This document shows positions 1 through 7,221 of a stretch of 19,961 bases of DNA, one piece after another. This DNA comes from JBCCQL01 sp039414355 (lineage in GTDB: Bacteria > Planctomycetota > Planctomycetia > Pirellulales > Lacipirellulaceae), in contig JBCDJN010000092.1 in assembly GCA_039414355.1 (NCBI GenBank), positions 1 to 19,961 of the forward strand, read 5' to 3'. The first letter of the stretch is position 1, and the number at the start of each line of letters is the position of its first letter. The notes beneath the pieces are model-generated. The model searched no databases, was not told where the DNA came from, and saw only the letters and a list, made by a program, of their open reading frames with translations. The position numbers and the translations under genes are program-made.

Positions 1-1
1 C

Positions 2-328
2 GCCGCCGTGGCCAAAGGCCACAAGGTGGCCGACGGCGTCCACGCGATGGTGGTCCCCGGCAGCGGCGTGGTAAAGCAGCAGGCCGAGGAAGAAGGCCTC
101 GACCGCGTCTTCAAAGAGGCGGGCTTCGACTGGCGTGAGGCCGGCTGCAGCATGTGCCTGGCGATGAACCCCGACAAGCTCGAACCGGGCGAGCGGTGCG
201 CGTCCACCAGCAACCGCAACTTCGAAGGCCGCCAAGGCCGCGGCGGCCGCACCCACCTGGTCAGCCCCGCCATGGCCGCCGCAGCGGCGTGTGCCGGGCG
301 GTTTGTTGACGTGCGGGATTGGAGTTGA
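2..328 (+). CDS. leuC: 3-isopropylmalate dehydratase large subunit, C-terminal part
   Basis: This is the 3' end of leuC; the 5' part lies before the window. LeuC carries the 4Fe-4S cluster of isopropylmalate isomerase, which with LeuD converts 2-isopropylmalate to 3-isopropylmalate in leucine synthesis in the cytoplasm. The visible 109 codons contain the CSMC pair, which gives two of the three cluster cysteines, in the aconitase-family context CSMCLAMNPD. This is followed by the conserved run GERCASTSNRNFEGRQG and the HLVSPAMAAAAA segment near the C-terminus. The reading frame is open from base 2 and ends with TGA. leuD follows after 59 bases in the same direction, the usual leuCD order. The family assignment is firm; only the length is unknown. 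Confidence 0.96.
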   Translation, partial: AAVAKGHKVADGVHAMVVPGSGVVKQQAEEEGLDRVFKEAGFDWREAGCSMCLAMNPDKLEPGERCASTSNRNFEGRQGRGGRTHLVSPAMAAAAACAGRFVDVRDWS

Positions 329-387
329 CGCGAGCAGAGTCGCTTCGTTGAACACGCGTGTTTCGCCCAATACCCACAAACATCCCA

Positions 388-984
388 ATGACCCCCTTCA
401 CTACCCACACCGGCCTGGTCGCCGCCATGGACCGGGCTAACGTTGACACCGATCAGATCATCCCCAAGCAGTTCCTCAAGCGGATTGAGCGAACCGGCTT
501 TGGTGAGTTTCTGTTCTGGGACTGGCGGAAGAAGCCGGACGGAACGGAAGACCCCGACTTCGAGCTCAACAAGCCCGAAGCCAACGGCGCCAGCGTGCTG
601 CTCGCCCGGCGGAACTTCGGCAGCGGCTCCAGTCGGGAGCACGCCCCTTGGGCGCTGGAAGACTACGGCTTCCGCGTGATCGTGGCACCGAGCTTCGCCG
701 ACATCTTCTACAACAACTGCTTCAAGAACGGCATGCTGCCGATCGTGCTGAGCGAAGAGGAGGTCGAAGAACTCTTCCAGCGGGCGGCGACGCACTCGCC
801 GTACAACCTTACCGCCGACCTTGAGAACCGCGTCCTGAAGGACGAACACGGCTTTGAGGCGGCGATTGACGTGGACGACTTCCGCCGTTACTGCCTGCTC
901 AACGGGCTCGACCACATCAGCCTGACGCTGGAGCACGAGGAAAAAATCTCCGCCTACGAGGCGCAGCATGGCATCGGCGCGTAG
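388..984 (+). CDS. leuD: 3-isopropylmalate dehydratase small subunit
   Basis: LeuD is the swivel-domain subunit that joins LeuC to form isopropylmalate isomerase in leucine synthesis. From the ATG at 388 the protein is 198 residues, the normal size, and starts MTPFTTHTGLVAAMDRANVD, which matches the family N-terminus. Other family motifs are TDQIIPKQFLKRI (residues 21-33), RRNFGSGSSREHAPWAL (residues 74-90) and PSFADIFYNNCFKNG. An in-frame GTG at 358 would add ten residues unlike the family, so 388 is preferred. There is no clear ribosome binding site. It follows leuC by 59 bases and its last 17 bases overlap the start of the next gene, suggesting co-transcription. Confidence 0.96.
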   Translation: MTPFTTHTGLVAAMDRANVDTDQIIPKQFLKRIERTGFGEFLFWDWRKKPDGTEDPDFELNKPEANGASVLLARRNFGSGSSREHAPWALEDYGFRVIVAPSFADIFYNNCFKNGMLPIVLSEEEVEELFQRAATHSPYNLTADLENRVLKDEHGFEAAIDVDDFRRYCLLNGLDHISLTLEHEEKISAYEAQHGIGA

Positions 985-1927
985 CTGGGCACTAGCCGTT
1001 GCCGCGGTTGCCTTGGCGGCGCCAAGTGTTCGCGGCGAGGGTAGCATCTCGGTCGTCGCCGCGGGGCTGCAGTCGCCCCATGCGGTCGCCGCGGTTCGCC
1101 TTCCCAGTGATCGGCTGAGGCGGGGAGTCTTCTTCGGCGATCTTGCGAGCGGCGGCCTCTCTATCGCACTCGAAGACTCGGGCGAGCCAACCGTCGTCTT
1201 GCGAGCAAACCCGCTCGCCGGTGCGACCAGGATCGACTGCGCTCAGCTTGGCGAGTCGTTGATGCTCGTTGGGCAAGCAGACGCGTCCACCGGTGGGCGG
1301 CGTCTCGAGGTCTTCCAGTTGGGCGTCAGTCGGCGGGTTAGGCTGCAGCAAGTTGATTCGCCGCCTGATGAAGATGAAGCACAGTTCACCAGCTTCGGCC
1401 CACTGCTGGTAGACGCGACGTTCGTCCACCGGATCGCCGAGGTCGGCGGCCGCACCGTGATCCTCCGCGGCCGGCATGCCGGCGGCATGGTGTCTATGCC
1501 GCGACGGCTGCCCGACAGCGGCGAACCCGCGCTCTCTGGCGTCCCGGTGGCCGCGGTGCTACGCGGGGATGCCGAGCTGACCCTTGCGATCCAGGATGGC
1601 GATGCGTGCCGGCTGGTCTTCGCCCATGTCGCGGGCAGCGGACTGTCGAGCGTAGTTGCCTTGCCGCTCGATCTTCGCGGGGTGCGGAGCTTGCGTTACG
1701 CTCCCTCAGCGGCCACGCCACGCCTCTACGCCTTGGCCGCGGATGGGCTCTATCGACTCGATGCTGCTGTGGGCGAAGACGACGATTTGAACATCGCTGC
1801 CACGAAGGTGCAGCCGCTTGATAACCCACAGTCGATGGACTTCGCCGCCGCCGACGTGCTCTACGTGACACGCGGAGGACTCGGTGGCGACGGCGTCGAA
1901 CTGCTCCGCATCGACGGCGACTTTTGA
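968..1927 (+). CDS. secreted protein of unknown function, possibly beta-propeller
   Basis: This 319-residue protein is not one I can place in a named family. It begins with a clear signal peptide: a short basic start (MASARSW), a hydrophobic alanine/valine core, and a likely cleavage after about residue 23 (SVRG-EG). It is therefore probably exported. The mature part is rich in beta-type patterns with Gly-Asp turns. Phrases such as GLQSPHAVAAV near the start and DGLYRLDAAVG and DVLYVTRGGLGG near the end resemble blades of NHL-like or quinoprotein-type propellers, but no repeat is regular enough to prove it. The ATG at 968 lies inside leuD (17-base overlap), which suggests translational coupling although no link to leucine synthesis is evident. 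Codon use resembles its neighbours. Confidence 0.8.
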   Translation: MASARSWALAVAAVALAAPSVRGEGSISVVAAGLQSPHAVAAVRLPSDRLRRGVFFGDLASGGLSIALEDSGEPTVVLRANPLAGATRIDCAQLGESLMLVGQADASTGGRRLEVFQLGVSRRVRLQQVDSPPDEDEAQFTSFGPLLVDATFVHRIAEVGGRTVILRGRHAGGMVSMPRRLPDSGEPALSGVPVAAVLRGDAELTLAIQDGDACRLVFAHVAGSGLSSVVALPLDLRGVRSLRYAPSAATPRLYALAADGLYRLDAAVGEDDDLNIAATKVQPLDNPQSMDFAAADVLYVTRGGLGGDGVELLRIDGDF

Positions 1928-1945
1928 AACCAACCCGAGGCTCTG

Positions 1946-2269
1946 ATGCCCACCCGACGTGAGAAGATCGAAGCGATGCTCGTCGACGAGCCGGACGACG
2001 TGTTCCTCCGCTACAGCCTAGCGATGGAACTCGACAAGGAAGGGGAGAACGACGATAGCCTGGCGAAGCTCACCGAGCTGATCGAGGGCGATCCGCCGTA
2101 CGTGCCGGCGTTCTTCATGGCCGGCCAGCAGCTCGCGCGGCTTGGGCGGGTGAACAAGGCGAGGGACGTGCTCCGGGTTGGCATCGAAGCCGCCCGCGAG
2201 CAAAACGACAACCACGCCGCCGGCGAGATGAGCGAGTTTCTGGCGTCCCTCGGCTCGGCCGGAGAGTAA
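1946..2269 (+). CDS. small tetratricopeptide-repeat protein
   Basis: This is a 107-residue soluble protein without signal peptide. The pattern VFLRYSLAMELDKEGENDDS, then YVPAFFMAGQQLARLGRVNK and the following helix RDVLRVGIEAAREQND, fits two to three TPR-like helix pairs, including the Ala/Leu/Gly spacing of the motif. TPR proteins of this size usually act as interaction adaptors; the partner cannot be told from sequence. A GAGG run lies five bases before the ATG at 1946, a good ribosome binding site for this genome. The gene starts 18 bases after the preceding secreted-protein gene and may share its transcript. It ends 19 bases short of a convergent gene. Confidence 0.85.
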   Translation: MPTRREKIEAMLVDEPDDVFLRYSLAMELDKEGENDDSLAKLTELIEGDPPYVPAFFMAGQQLARLGRVNKARDVLRVGIEAAREQNDNHAAGEMSEFLASLGSAGE

Positions 2270-2288
2270 CGGCGATCGTGTCGGAAGC

Positions 2289-2681
2289 TCAATCGACACC
2301 GCGTCGTCGGTCGACGATCTTGATCGCTAGCACCGCTTCGACCTCCTCGGCTCTCTCTGCCGGCGTGCGGAGTCTAAAGAAATGCGCGGATGAGGGGCGG
2401 AGTCGGTCACGCAAACGACCGATCTCATCGGGCGTGACCGTCGGAGTCACGAGGGTATCGGCGATCGGCGTGTTCCTTTCAGCGGCGGCTTTGGTGCGGG
2501 CGTCCTTTAGGCGTGCGTGCCGAGCCGAATAACCTTCGAGGACCTCCATGGCATGAGCGGCTTCCCCGAGCCAGAAGTCGAGGTTCGCCGAGTAGCCTGC
2601 GATTCGAACCGGGTCTTTGTGAAAAGCCGCGGTCTCGAAAACGCGAACGAGCGCCACGGTAACGTCGTCAACGTAGGCCAT
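2289..2681 (-). CDS. conserved-looking hypothetical protein
   Basis: A 130-residue protein that I do not recognise. It starts at an ATG (MAYVDDVTVALVRVFETAAF), has no signal peptide or membrane segment, and is mostly predicted helical and highly charged (ARLKDARTKAAAERN; IGRLRDRLRPSS; AERAEEVEAVLAIKIVDRR). The start lies 21 bases after the stop of the PSP1-domain gene on the same strand, so the two are probably one transcript. Amino-acid composition and third-position GC look like real coding sequence, while the opposite-strand frames over the same bases do not. It could be a partner of the PSP1 protein, but this rests only on position. Confidence 0.7.
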   Translation of the reverse strand: MAYVDDVTVALVRVFETAAFHKDPVRIAGYSANLDFWLGEAAHAMEVLEGYSARHARLKDARTKAAAERNTPIADTLVTPTVTPDEIGRLRDRLRPSSAHFFRLRTPAERAEEVEAVLAIKIVDRRRGVD

Positions 2682-2702
2682 CGATCGGCTTTCAATTGGC
2701 GA

Positions 2703-3275
2703 TCACGTCTTACAGGCGTCGGCCAACGCGCAGCTCACGCACGAGTCGCAGCTGCCCTGCCCTTTCGCTTCCTCGGTTCCGCACCCCGGGCCGCAGCCCT
2801 CTTCCAGGGTTTGCGCGAACCGGCCGATCTCTGCCGTCGCTTCGTACGCCTCGGCGAGTTCGGCGGTTAGCTGCTCAGCCTCCGGGGGCGGGTCGCCTAG
2901 GAAGTGGAAGTACAGGCCGCGGCCGTCGAAGAGCAACTCGGTGTCGGTGAGCACCGCCGCCACGCCGCGCTCTTCGAGCAGGCTGGCGCACGCCTGGTAC
3001 GCCTCGCCGGCACGATTGGCGAGCCGTTGGGCTAGCAGCTCATCTTGCGGCGTCATCGCGCGAAGGAGTTCGCCGTCCGCCTCGGAGCCGGCCGAATGGC
3101 CTTGGGATTGGCCCCCTTGGGATTGGCCTAGCACCTCGCCGATCTCCAGTCCCCGGGCGGTGCGTACCACCACGCGGGCGGCGCGCGGGTGCCGGGCGCC
3201 GTCGGGGGTTCGGAATCGGCCGATCTGGCCGTGGACGCCAACGCGGACCAAGTGCACGGTCGCGGATCGCCTCAA
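2703..3275 (-). CDS. PSP1-domain (YaaT-like) protein with Cys-rich tail
   Basis: The protein is 190 residues if the TTG at 3275 is used; a GTG six codons later (3257) is an alternative start. Features of the PSP1 C-terminal domain family are visible: RVGVHGQIGRF near the start, VVVRTARGLEIGEV (residues 35-48), AMTPQDELLAQRL, LYFHFLGDPPPEAEQL (121-136) and the IELRQIG-like stretch ATAEIGRFAQTLEEG. The family includes Bacillus YaaT, which works in a complex with RicA/RicF that affects RNA processing and sporulation phosphorelay. The tail contains six Cys in about 28 residues (161, 165, 176, 179, 182, 188), which could bind a metal or Fe-S cluster. Residues 49-60 are a Gly/Gln/Ser insertion encoded by a tandem repeat. 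bioB is divergent. Confidence 0.82.
   Translation of the reverse strand: MRRSATVHLVRVGVHGQIGRFRTPDGARHPRAARVVVRTARGLEIGEVLGQSQGGQSQGHSAGSEADGELLRAMTPQDELLAQRLANRAGEAYQACASLLEERGVAAVLTDTELLFDGRGLYFHFLGDPPPEAEQLTAELAEAYEATAEIGRFAQTLEEGCGPGCGTEEAKGQGSCDSCVSCALADACKT
3100..3129 (+). repeat. 15-bp tandem duplication inside the PSP1 gene
   Basis: Two adjacent 15-base copies (CCTTGGGATTGGCCC and CCTTGGGATTGGCCT, 14 of 15 identical) encode the repeated GQSQG of the PSP1-domain protein. The repeat keeps the reading frame and falls between the first beta region and the helical part, where a flexible insertion would be tolerated. Confidence 0.85.
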
Positions 3276-3318
3276 GTCTAATTGATTTGTGAGCTCGCCT
3301 GGCCACGATCATAGCCAC

Positions 3319-3348
3319 TTGCGGGCCTCGGGCAGAAGCCGGGATAAT
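3319..3348 (+). promoter_or_regulatory. possible sigma70-type promoter for bioB
   Basis: TTGCGG (3319-3324) and GATAAT (3343-3348) are separated by 18 bases, giving a weak -35 and a good -10 element. Transcription would begin around 3355, about 20 to 30 bases before the bioB start. The same 101-base gap must also hold the promoter of the divergent PSP1 gene. This is a pattern match only. Confidence 0.35.
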
Positions 3349-3376
3349 CGCCGGCGTCGACACTTTCCCACCTAGG

Positions 3377-4420
3377 ATGCCCCCGATGCCCGAGACCGCA
3401 GTTGCCGTGAGGACCGGCGCCCAACCGTGGAATGAGCTTGCCGATCAAGTCCTGCGGGGCGAGTCGCTGTCGCGCGAGCAGGCGGAGGCGGTGCTGGCGT
3501 GCCCGGACGAGCAGTTGCTGCCGCTCATGGACGCCGCCTACCGCGTGCGGCGCCACTACTTCGGCAACCGCGTGCAGCTCTACTTCTTGATGAACGCCAA
3601 GAGCGGGCTCTGCCCGGAGGATTGCGGTTACTGCTCCCAGTCGAAGGTCTCGGAAGCGGAAATCCCCAAGTACAACATTCTGAGCCGCGACAAGCTGCTC
3701 GATGGCGCCCGGGTGGCCAAGGAACGCGACGCCAAGACTTATTGCATCGTCATCTCCGCCCGTGGGCCTAGCGAGCGCGAGGTGAAGGCGGTCGAGACGA
3801 TCGTCCCTGAGATCAAGGAGAAGTACGGGCTCGACATCTGCGCCTGCCTCGGCCTGCTCAACGACGATCAAGCCAAGCGGCTCAAGGCGTGCGGCGTGGA
3901 CCGCGTGAACCACAACCTCAACACCAGCGGCGAGCACTACGAGGCGATCTGCTCTACCCACACGTATCAGGACCGCGTGGACACGCTCAAGGCGGTGCGT
4001 CGCGCCGGCATGGAGATGTGCAGCGGCGGCATTGTGGGCATGGGCGAGCAGCCGGCCGACGTGGTGAGCATGGCCATCGACCTGCGGGACCTCGGCGTGC
4101 AGTCCATCCCGGTGAACTTCCTCAACCCGATCGAGGGGACGCCGCTGGCCGGGCTCAAGGACCTGACCCCGCGGTACTGCCTGAAGGTGCTGGCGATGTT
4201 CCGGCTGGTCTGCCCCGACCGCGAGATCCGCATCGCTGGCGGCCGTGAGATGCACCTCCGCAGCCTGCAGCCGCTCGGGCTCTACGCGGCGAATTCGCTC
4301 TTTGTGGGCGACTACCTCACCACCGAGGGCCAAGCCCCTGAAGCGGACTACGCCATGCTGGAAGACTTAGGCTTTGAGGTCTCTTTCCAGTCCGGGCCGG
4401 CCGCAGAGCAGTCGACTTAA
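3377..4420 (+). CDS. bioB: biotin synthase
   Basis: BioB is the radical-SAM enzyme that inserts sulfur into dethiobiotin, the last step of biotin synthesis. The 347-residue protein shows the radical-SAM cluster motif as C79, C83 and C86 (GLCPEDCGYCSQS). It also has the family blocks YCIVISARGP, VDRVNHNLNTS, CSGGIVGMGE, IPVNFLNPIEGTPL and RIAGGRE. The arginine in RIAGGRE corresponds to the unusual ligand of the second, 2Fe-2S, cluster. Length is typical. ATG codons occur at 3377 and 3386; an AGGA run at 3374-3377 is spaced eight bases from the second, so translation may really begin at 3386. No other bio gene is nearby, so bioB stands alone here. It is divergent from the PSP1 gene. Confidence 0.97.
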   Translation: MPPMPETAVAVRTGAQPWNELADQVLRGESLSREQAEAVLACPDEQLLPLMDAAYRVRRHYFGNRVQLYFLMNAKSGLCPEDCGYCSQSKVSEAEIPKYNILSRDKLLDGARVAKERDAKTYCIVISARGPSEREVKAVETIVPEIKEKYGLDICACLGLLNDDQAKRLKACGVDRVNHNLNTSGEHYEAICSTHTYQDRVDTLKAVRRAGMEMCSGGIVGMGEQPADVVSMAIDLRDLGVQSIPVNFLNPIEGTPLAGLKDLTPRYCLKVLAMFRLVCPDREIRIAGGREMHLRSLQPLGLYAANSLFVGDYLTTEGQAPEADYAMLEDLGFEVSFQSGPAAEQST

Positions 4421-4553
4421 ACTGCCCTGGGCTCCCAGTCTTCGCAACGCGAAATTCCGGTGATTCAGGGTCAATCCTTGCGACCCTCGGGGCCGATACC
4501 ACTCCGACAGCGGGAGGTGTCTAGCCTCTCGGCAGAGAGCCCAGAACGCAAGG

Positions 4554-7217
4554 ATGCGGATGATGACCCGGCACGAGCACTTGGTTCGCGTAGCGGTGGT
4601 TGTCTTGTTGGCGGCCGGTTCCGTGGCGTCGGCGCAGGAGAACCAACGCCCCCGCTCGCTGGCGGGCCGCCTCTCCAACCTGCGCTTCGGCTGGCTCAGC
4701 CGCGGTGAGGAGACAGCGGCGCCAGCAGCGAAAGCTGAGGCGACCAGCGATCCCGCCAAGGCCGGCACACAAACCAAGGCCCGCACCGGCGCCGTTGCGC
4801 GCGAAGGTAACGGGACGGGTCTCCGCTCGGCGCCGCTGCCAAAGACTCGAGCAGGAGGCGTCGGCGCCAGCGACTCCAATCGCCGCCGGCTTCCCCAACT
4901 CGACGCGCGGGACCTGCTGCCGCCCAACAGCTCCTTCGGCAGGCCGGATCCGCGGTATAGCGAGACCACCCAAAAGACCGGCGTCACGCCCCAGCGGCCG
5001 GTGGTGGTCCGCGGCGTCGGTTCGGCGCGGGCGAGGATGTTGCGTGATCTTCGCAAGGAGGGAATGGACCCCGATGCCGAGGCTCCCGTGGCGACCAGCC
5101 GCCGGAGTGAGGCGGAGCCATCAACCGCTAAGGCGAAGCCGGCAACTCCAGTTGCCCAAACGAAGCCGCGCTCCGCAAATCAATCGGCTGGCAGCGATCG
5201 CAAGCCGCCTGCGCGGGCCGGCAGTGTGCTGTCAGCGAACACGGGTTCAACTCGCAACGCCGCTAAGTCGAACACCGCGGAAGTCCAGCGACTCCGCAAC
5301 CAGCTCGCTGAGCGGCCCGCCGAGCAGGCGCCGTCAATCCCGCGTTCGGCCCAGCTCGCCGCGGCGGACAAACGGGCTCTGAGCAAGTCGCTCGCCGCCG
5401 AGATTGCCCGAGAGATGGCAGAGGATCCCACGCCGAAGCGGCGTGTTGAGGTCGCGCGCCCGACCCCGCAGGTCGAGGTCAAAGCACCGATTGCGAAAAC
5501 CCCAGTTGCGCCGGAGGACGAGAAGGCCGAGCCGGCCCCGTCCGAGGAGGCCCCCGTGGCCCCGCCGGTTGCTCCGACGATTACGCCGTTAACGCCGTCC
5601 GCCGCAGTCGACGCGACGCCGGACGAGCAACCGGTGATTCGGTTCGATGGAGTCACGGCAGAGGGATCGCTGCCTAAGAAGCCGGCGCCTGCCGTGGAGC
5701 GTAAGTCGACGCCAAGCCGCCAGCTCGACACGACGGTGGCGCCCCTGACGGCGAGTGAAGCCGAGCTTCTGATGTCGGAGAAGATGCCGCTGATCGCGTC
5801 GCGCGTCGACGGGCCGCGACGCATCGTGATCGGTCGTGAAGCCGTCTACACCGTACTGCTAGTCAACCGCGGCGAAGCCGCCGCCGAGGAGATGGTCGCT
5901 AGAGTCCGTGTGCCGGCTTGGGCCGACATCGCGGCAACCGACGCCAGCCAAGGGGCGATTGGCAGCGAGTCGGGCGCGGGCGAACGGACCGTTGTTTGGC
6001 GGCTCGATCGGTTCCCGGCGAAGTCTTCCGCCGAGTTGGAGCTGAAACTCATCGCCCGGGAAGGCCGGGCTATCAAACTTGGCGTCGATTGGCGCCATGC
6101 CCCGGTGGGCGCCACCGCCGTGGTGGAAGTTCAAGAGCCCAAGCTAGAGCTAGCGCTGAACGGGCCCGGCGAAGTGACCTTCGGCAAGCCGGAGCGTTAC
6201 CAGCTCACCTTCAGCAACCCCGGCACCGGCACCGCGGAAGACGTAACCGTGCTGCTCGTCCCGCCCGGCAAGCCGGTCTCCGAGGCGAGCCGCCATACTA
6301 TCGGTTCGCTTGGCGCTGGCAAGACGAAGACCGTGCAGATTGAACTCACTGCCCGCGAGGCGGGCGACCTGAAGATCGCCGCCTACGCCGCGGCGACTGA
6401 CTTGCAACAAGTCTCGGCGGAGAAGCGGCTCTTCTGCCGCAAGCCGAAACTGCAGGTTGATTGGCGTGGCCCGGCGGAGAAGTACGCCGGCGCCCCCGGC
6501 ACCTACTACTTCCGTGTGAGGAACCCCGGCACCGCCGACGCCGTTGATGTGACGTTCGTGCTCGACCTGCCGCCGGGCTTCGAGCTGCAGGCGACCAGCC
6601 CGCAGCGCCACTATGACGCGGCGAAGCGGCGGTTGAGCTGGGAGATCGGCACGCTGCGGCCGGGTGACGACCAGTACCTGCAAGTCCGCGGCGTCGCCCG
6701 CACCGCCGGCCGCAACGAGTTTGACTACGGCGCCGCGACCGCGGACCGCCTAGTAGGCGACGCCGACACCGCCGCCACCAAGGTGATCGCCGTGGCGGAC
6801 CTGCGGTTGGACGTCCGGGACCCGAAGGGCCCGCTGCCTGTTGGCGCCGACGTGACGTACGAAGTAGTGGTGAAGAACCGCGGCGCCACCGCGGCAAGAA
6901 ACGTGAACGTGGTCGCCATGTTCTCGGGCGGCATCGAGCCGCACGACGTCGAAGGGCTGGACTACTCGGTCAGCGATGGTCGGGTAGCGCTCGACAGCAT
7001 TGACACGCTCGGCGCCGGCGAGGAGCAGGTGGTGAGGATCCACGCGCGGGCTGAACGCCCGGGCCGCCACGTCTTCCGCGCCGAGGTTTCCTGCAGCGAG
7101 CTGCAGATCCGGTTGGCGGAGGAAGAGATGACGCAGTTCTACGCCGAAAAGCCGATCGAACTCGACGGCGGCCCCCGCTCGGCCGGCGTTGTGGATGACT
7201 TCGTCTACCCGCGGTGA
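4554..7217 (+). CDS. large secreted protein with four DUF11/CARDB-like repeats
   Basis: An 887-residue exported protein. A signal peptide covers about residues 1-27 (hydrophobic VRVAVVVLLAAGSVASA, cleavage before QEN). Residues about 30-400 are an Ala/Pro/Lys/Arg-rich, low-complexity segment likely to be disordered. From about 420 there are four tandem beta-sandwich repeats of roughly 105-115 residues starting near 420, 527, 630 and 747. Each has the pattern of a Gly-rich start, then Y.V...N.G...A..V.V, for example AVYTVLLVNRGEAAAEE, YQLTFSNPGTGTAEDV, YYFRVRNPGTADAVDV and VTYEVVVKNRGATAARNV. These resemble DUF11 or CARDB adhesive/cell-surface domains. No membrane anchor, LPXTG or PEP-CTERM tail is visible. 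ATGs at 4554, 4560 and 4563 are possible; AGGA at 4551 suits 4563 best. It ends four bases before the convergent RNase D gene. Confidence 0.88.
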   Translation: MRMMTRHEHLVRVAVVVLLAAGSVASAQENQRPRSLAGRLSNLRFGWLSRGEETAAPAAKAEATSDPAKAGTQTKARTGAVAREGNGTGLRSAPLPKTRAGGVGASDSNRRRLPQLDARDLLPPNSSFGRPDPRYSETTQKTGVTPQRPVVVRGVGSARARMLRDLRKEGMDPDAEAPVATSRRSEAEPSTAKAKPATPVAQTKPRSANQSAGSDRKPPARAGSVLSANTGSTRNAAKSNTAEVQRLRNQLAERPAEQAPSIPRSAQLAAADKRALSKSLAAEIAREMAEDPTPKRRVEVARPTPQVEVKAPIAKTPVAPEDEKAEPAPSEEAPVAPPVAPTITPLTPSAAVDATPDEQPVIRFDGVTAEGSLPKKPAPAVERKSTPSRQLDTTVAPLTASEAELLMSEKMPLIASRVDGPRRIVIGREAVYTVLLVNRGEAAAEEMVARVRVPAWADIAATDASQGAIGSESGAGERTVVWRLDRFPAKSSAELELKLIAREGRAIKLGVDWRHAPVGATAVVEVQEPKLELALNGPGEVTFGKPERYQLTFSNPGTGTAEDVTVLLVPPGKPVSEASRHTIGSLGAGKTKTVQIELTAREAGDLKIAAYAAATDLQQVSAEKRLFCRKPKLQVDWRGPAEKYAGAPGTYYFRVRNPGTADAVDVTFVLDLPPGFELQATSPQRHYDAAKRRLSWEIGTLRPGDDQYLQVRGVARTAGRNEFDYGAATADRLVGDADTAATKVIAVADLRLDVRDPKGPLPVGADVTYEVVVKNRGATAARNVNVVAMFSGGIEPHDVEGLDYSVSDGRVALDSIDTLGAGEEQVVRIHARAERPGRHVFRAEVSCSELQIRLAEEEMTQFYAEKPIELDGGPRSAGVVDDFVYPR

Positions 7218-7221
7218 GAGC

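Noticed and set aside
3278..4333. Open 351-codon frame on the minus strand across bioB
   Set aside because: It is antisense to bioB, which has all catalytic motifs. The frame is His/Leu/Ala-rich as expected from the third-position GC bias of the opposite strand.
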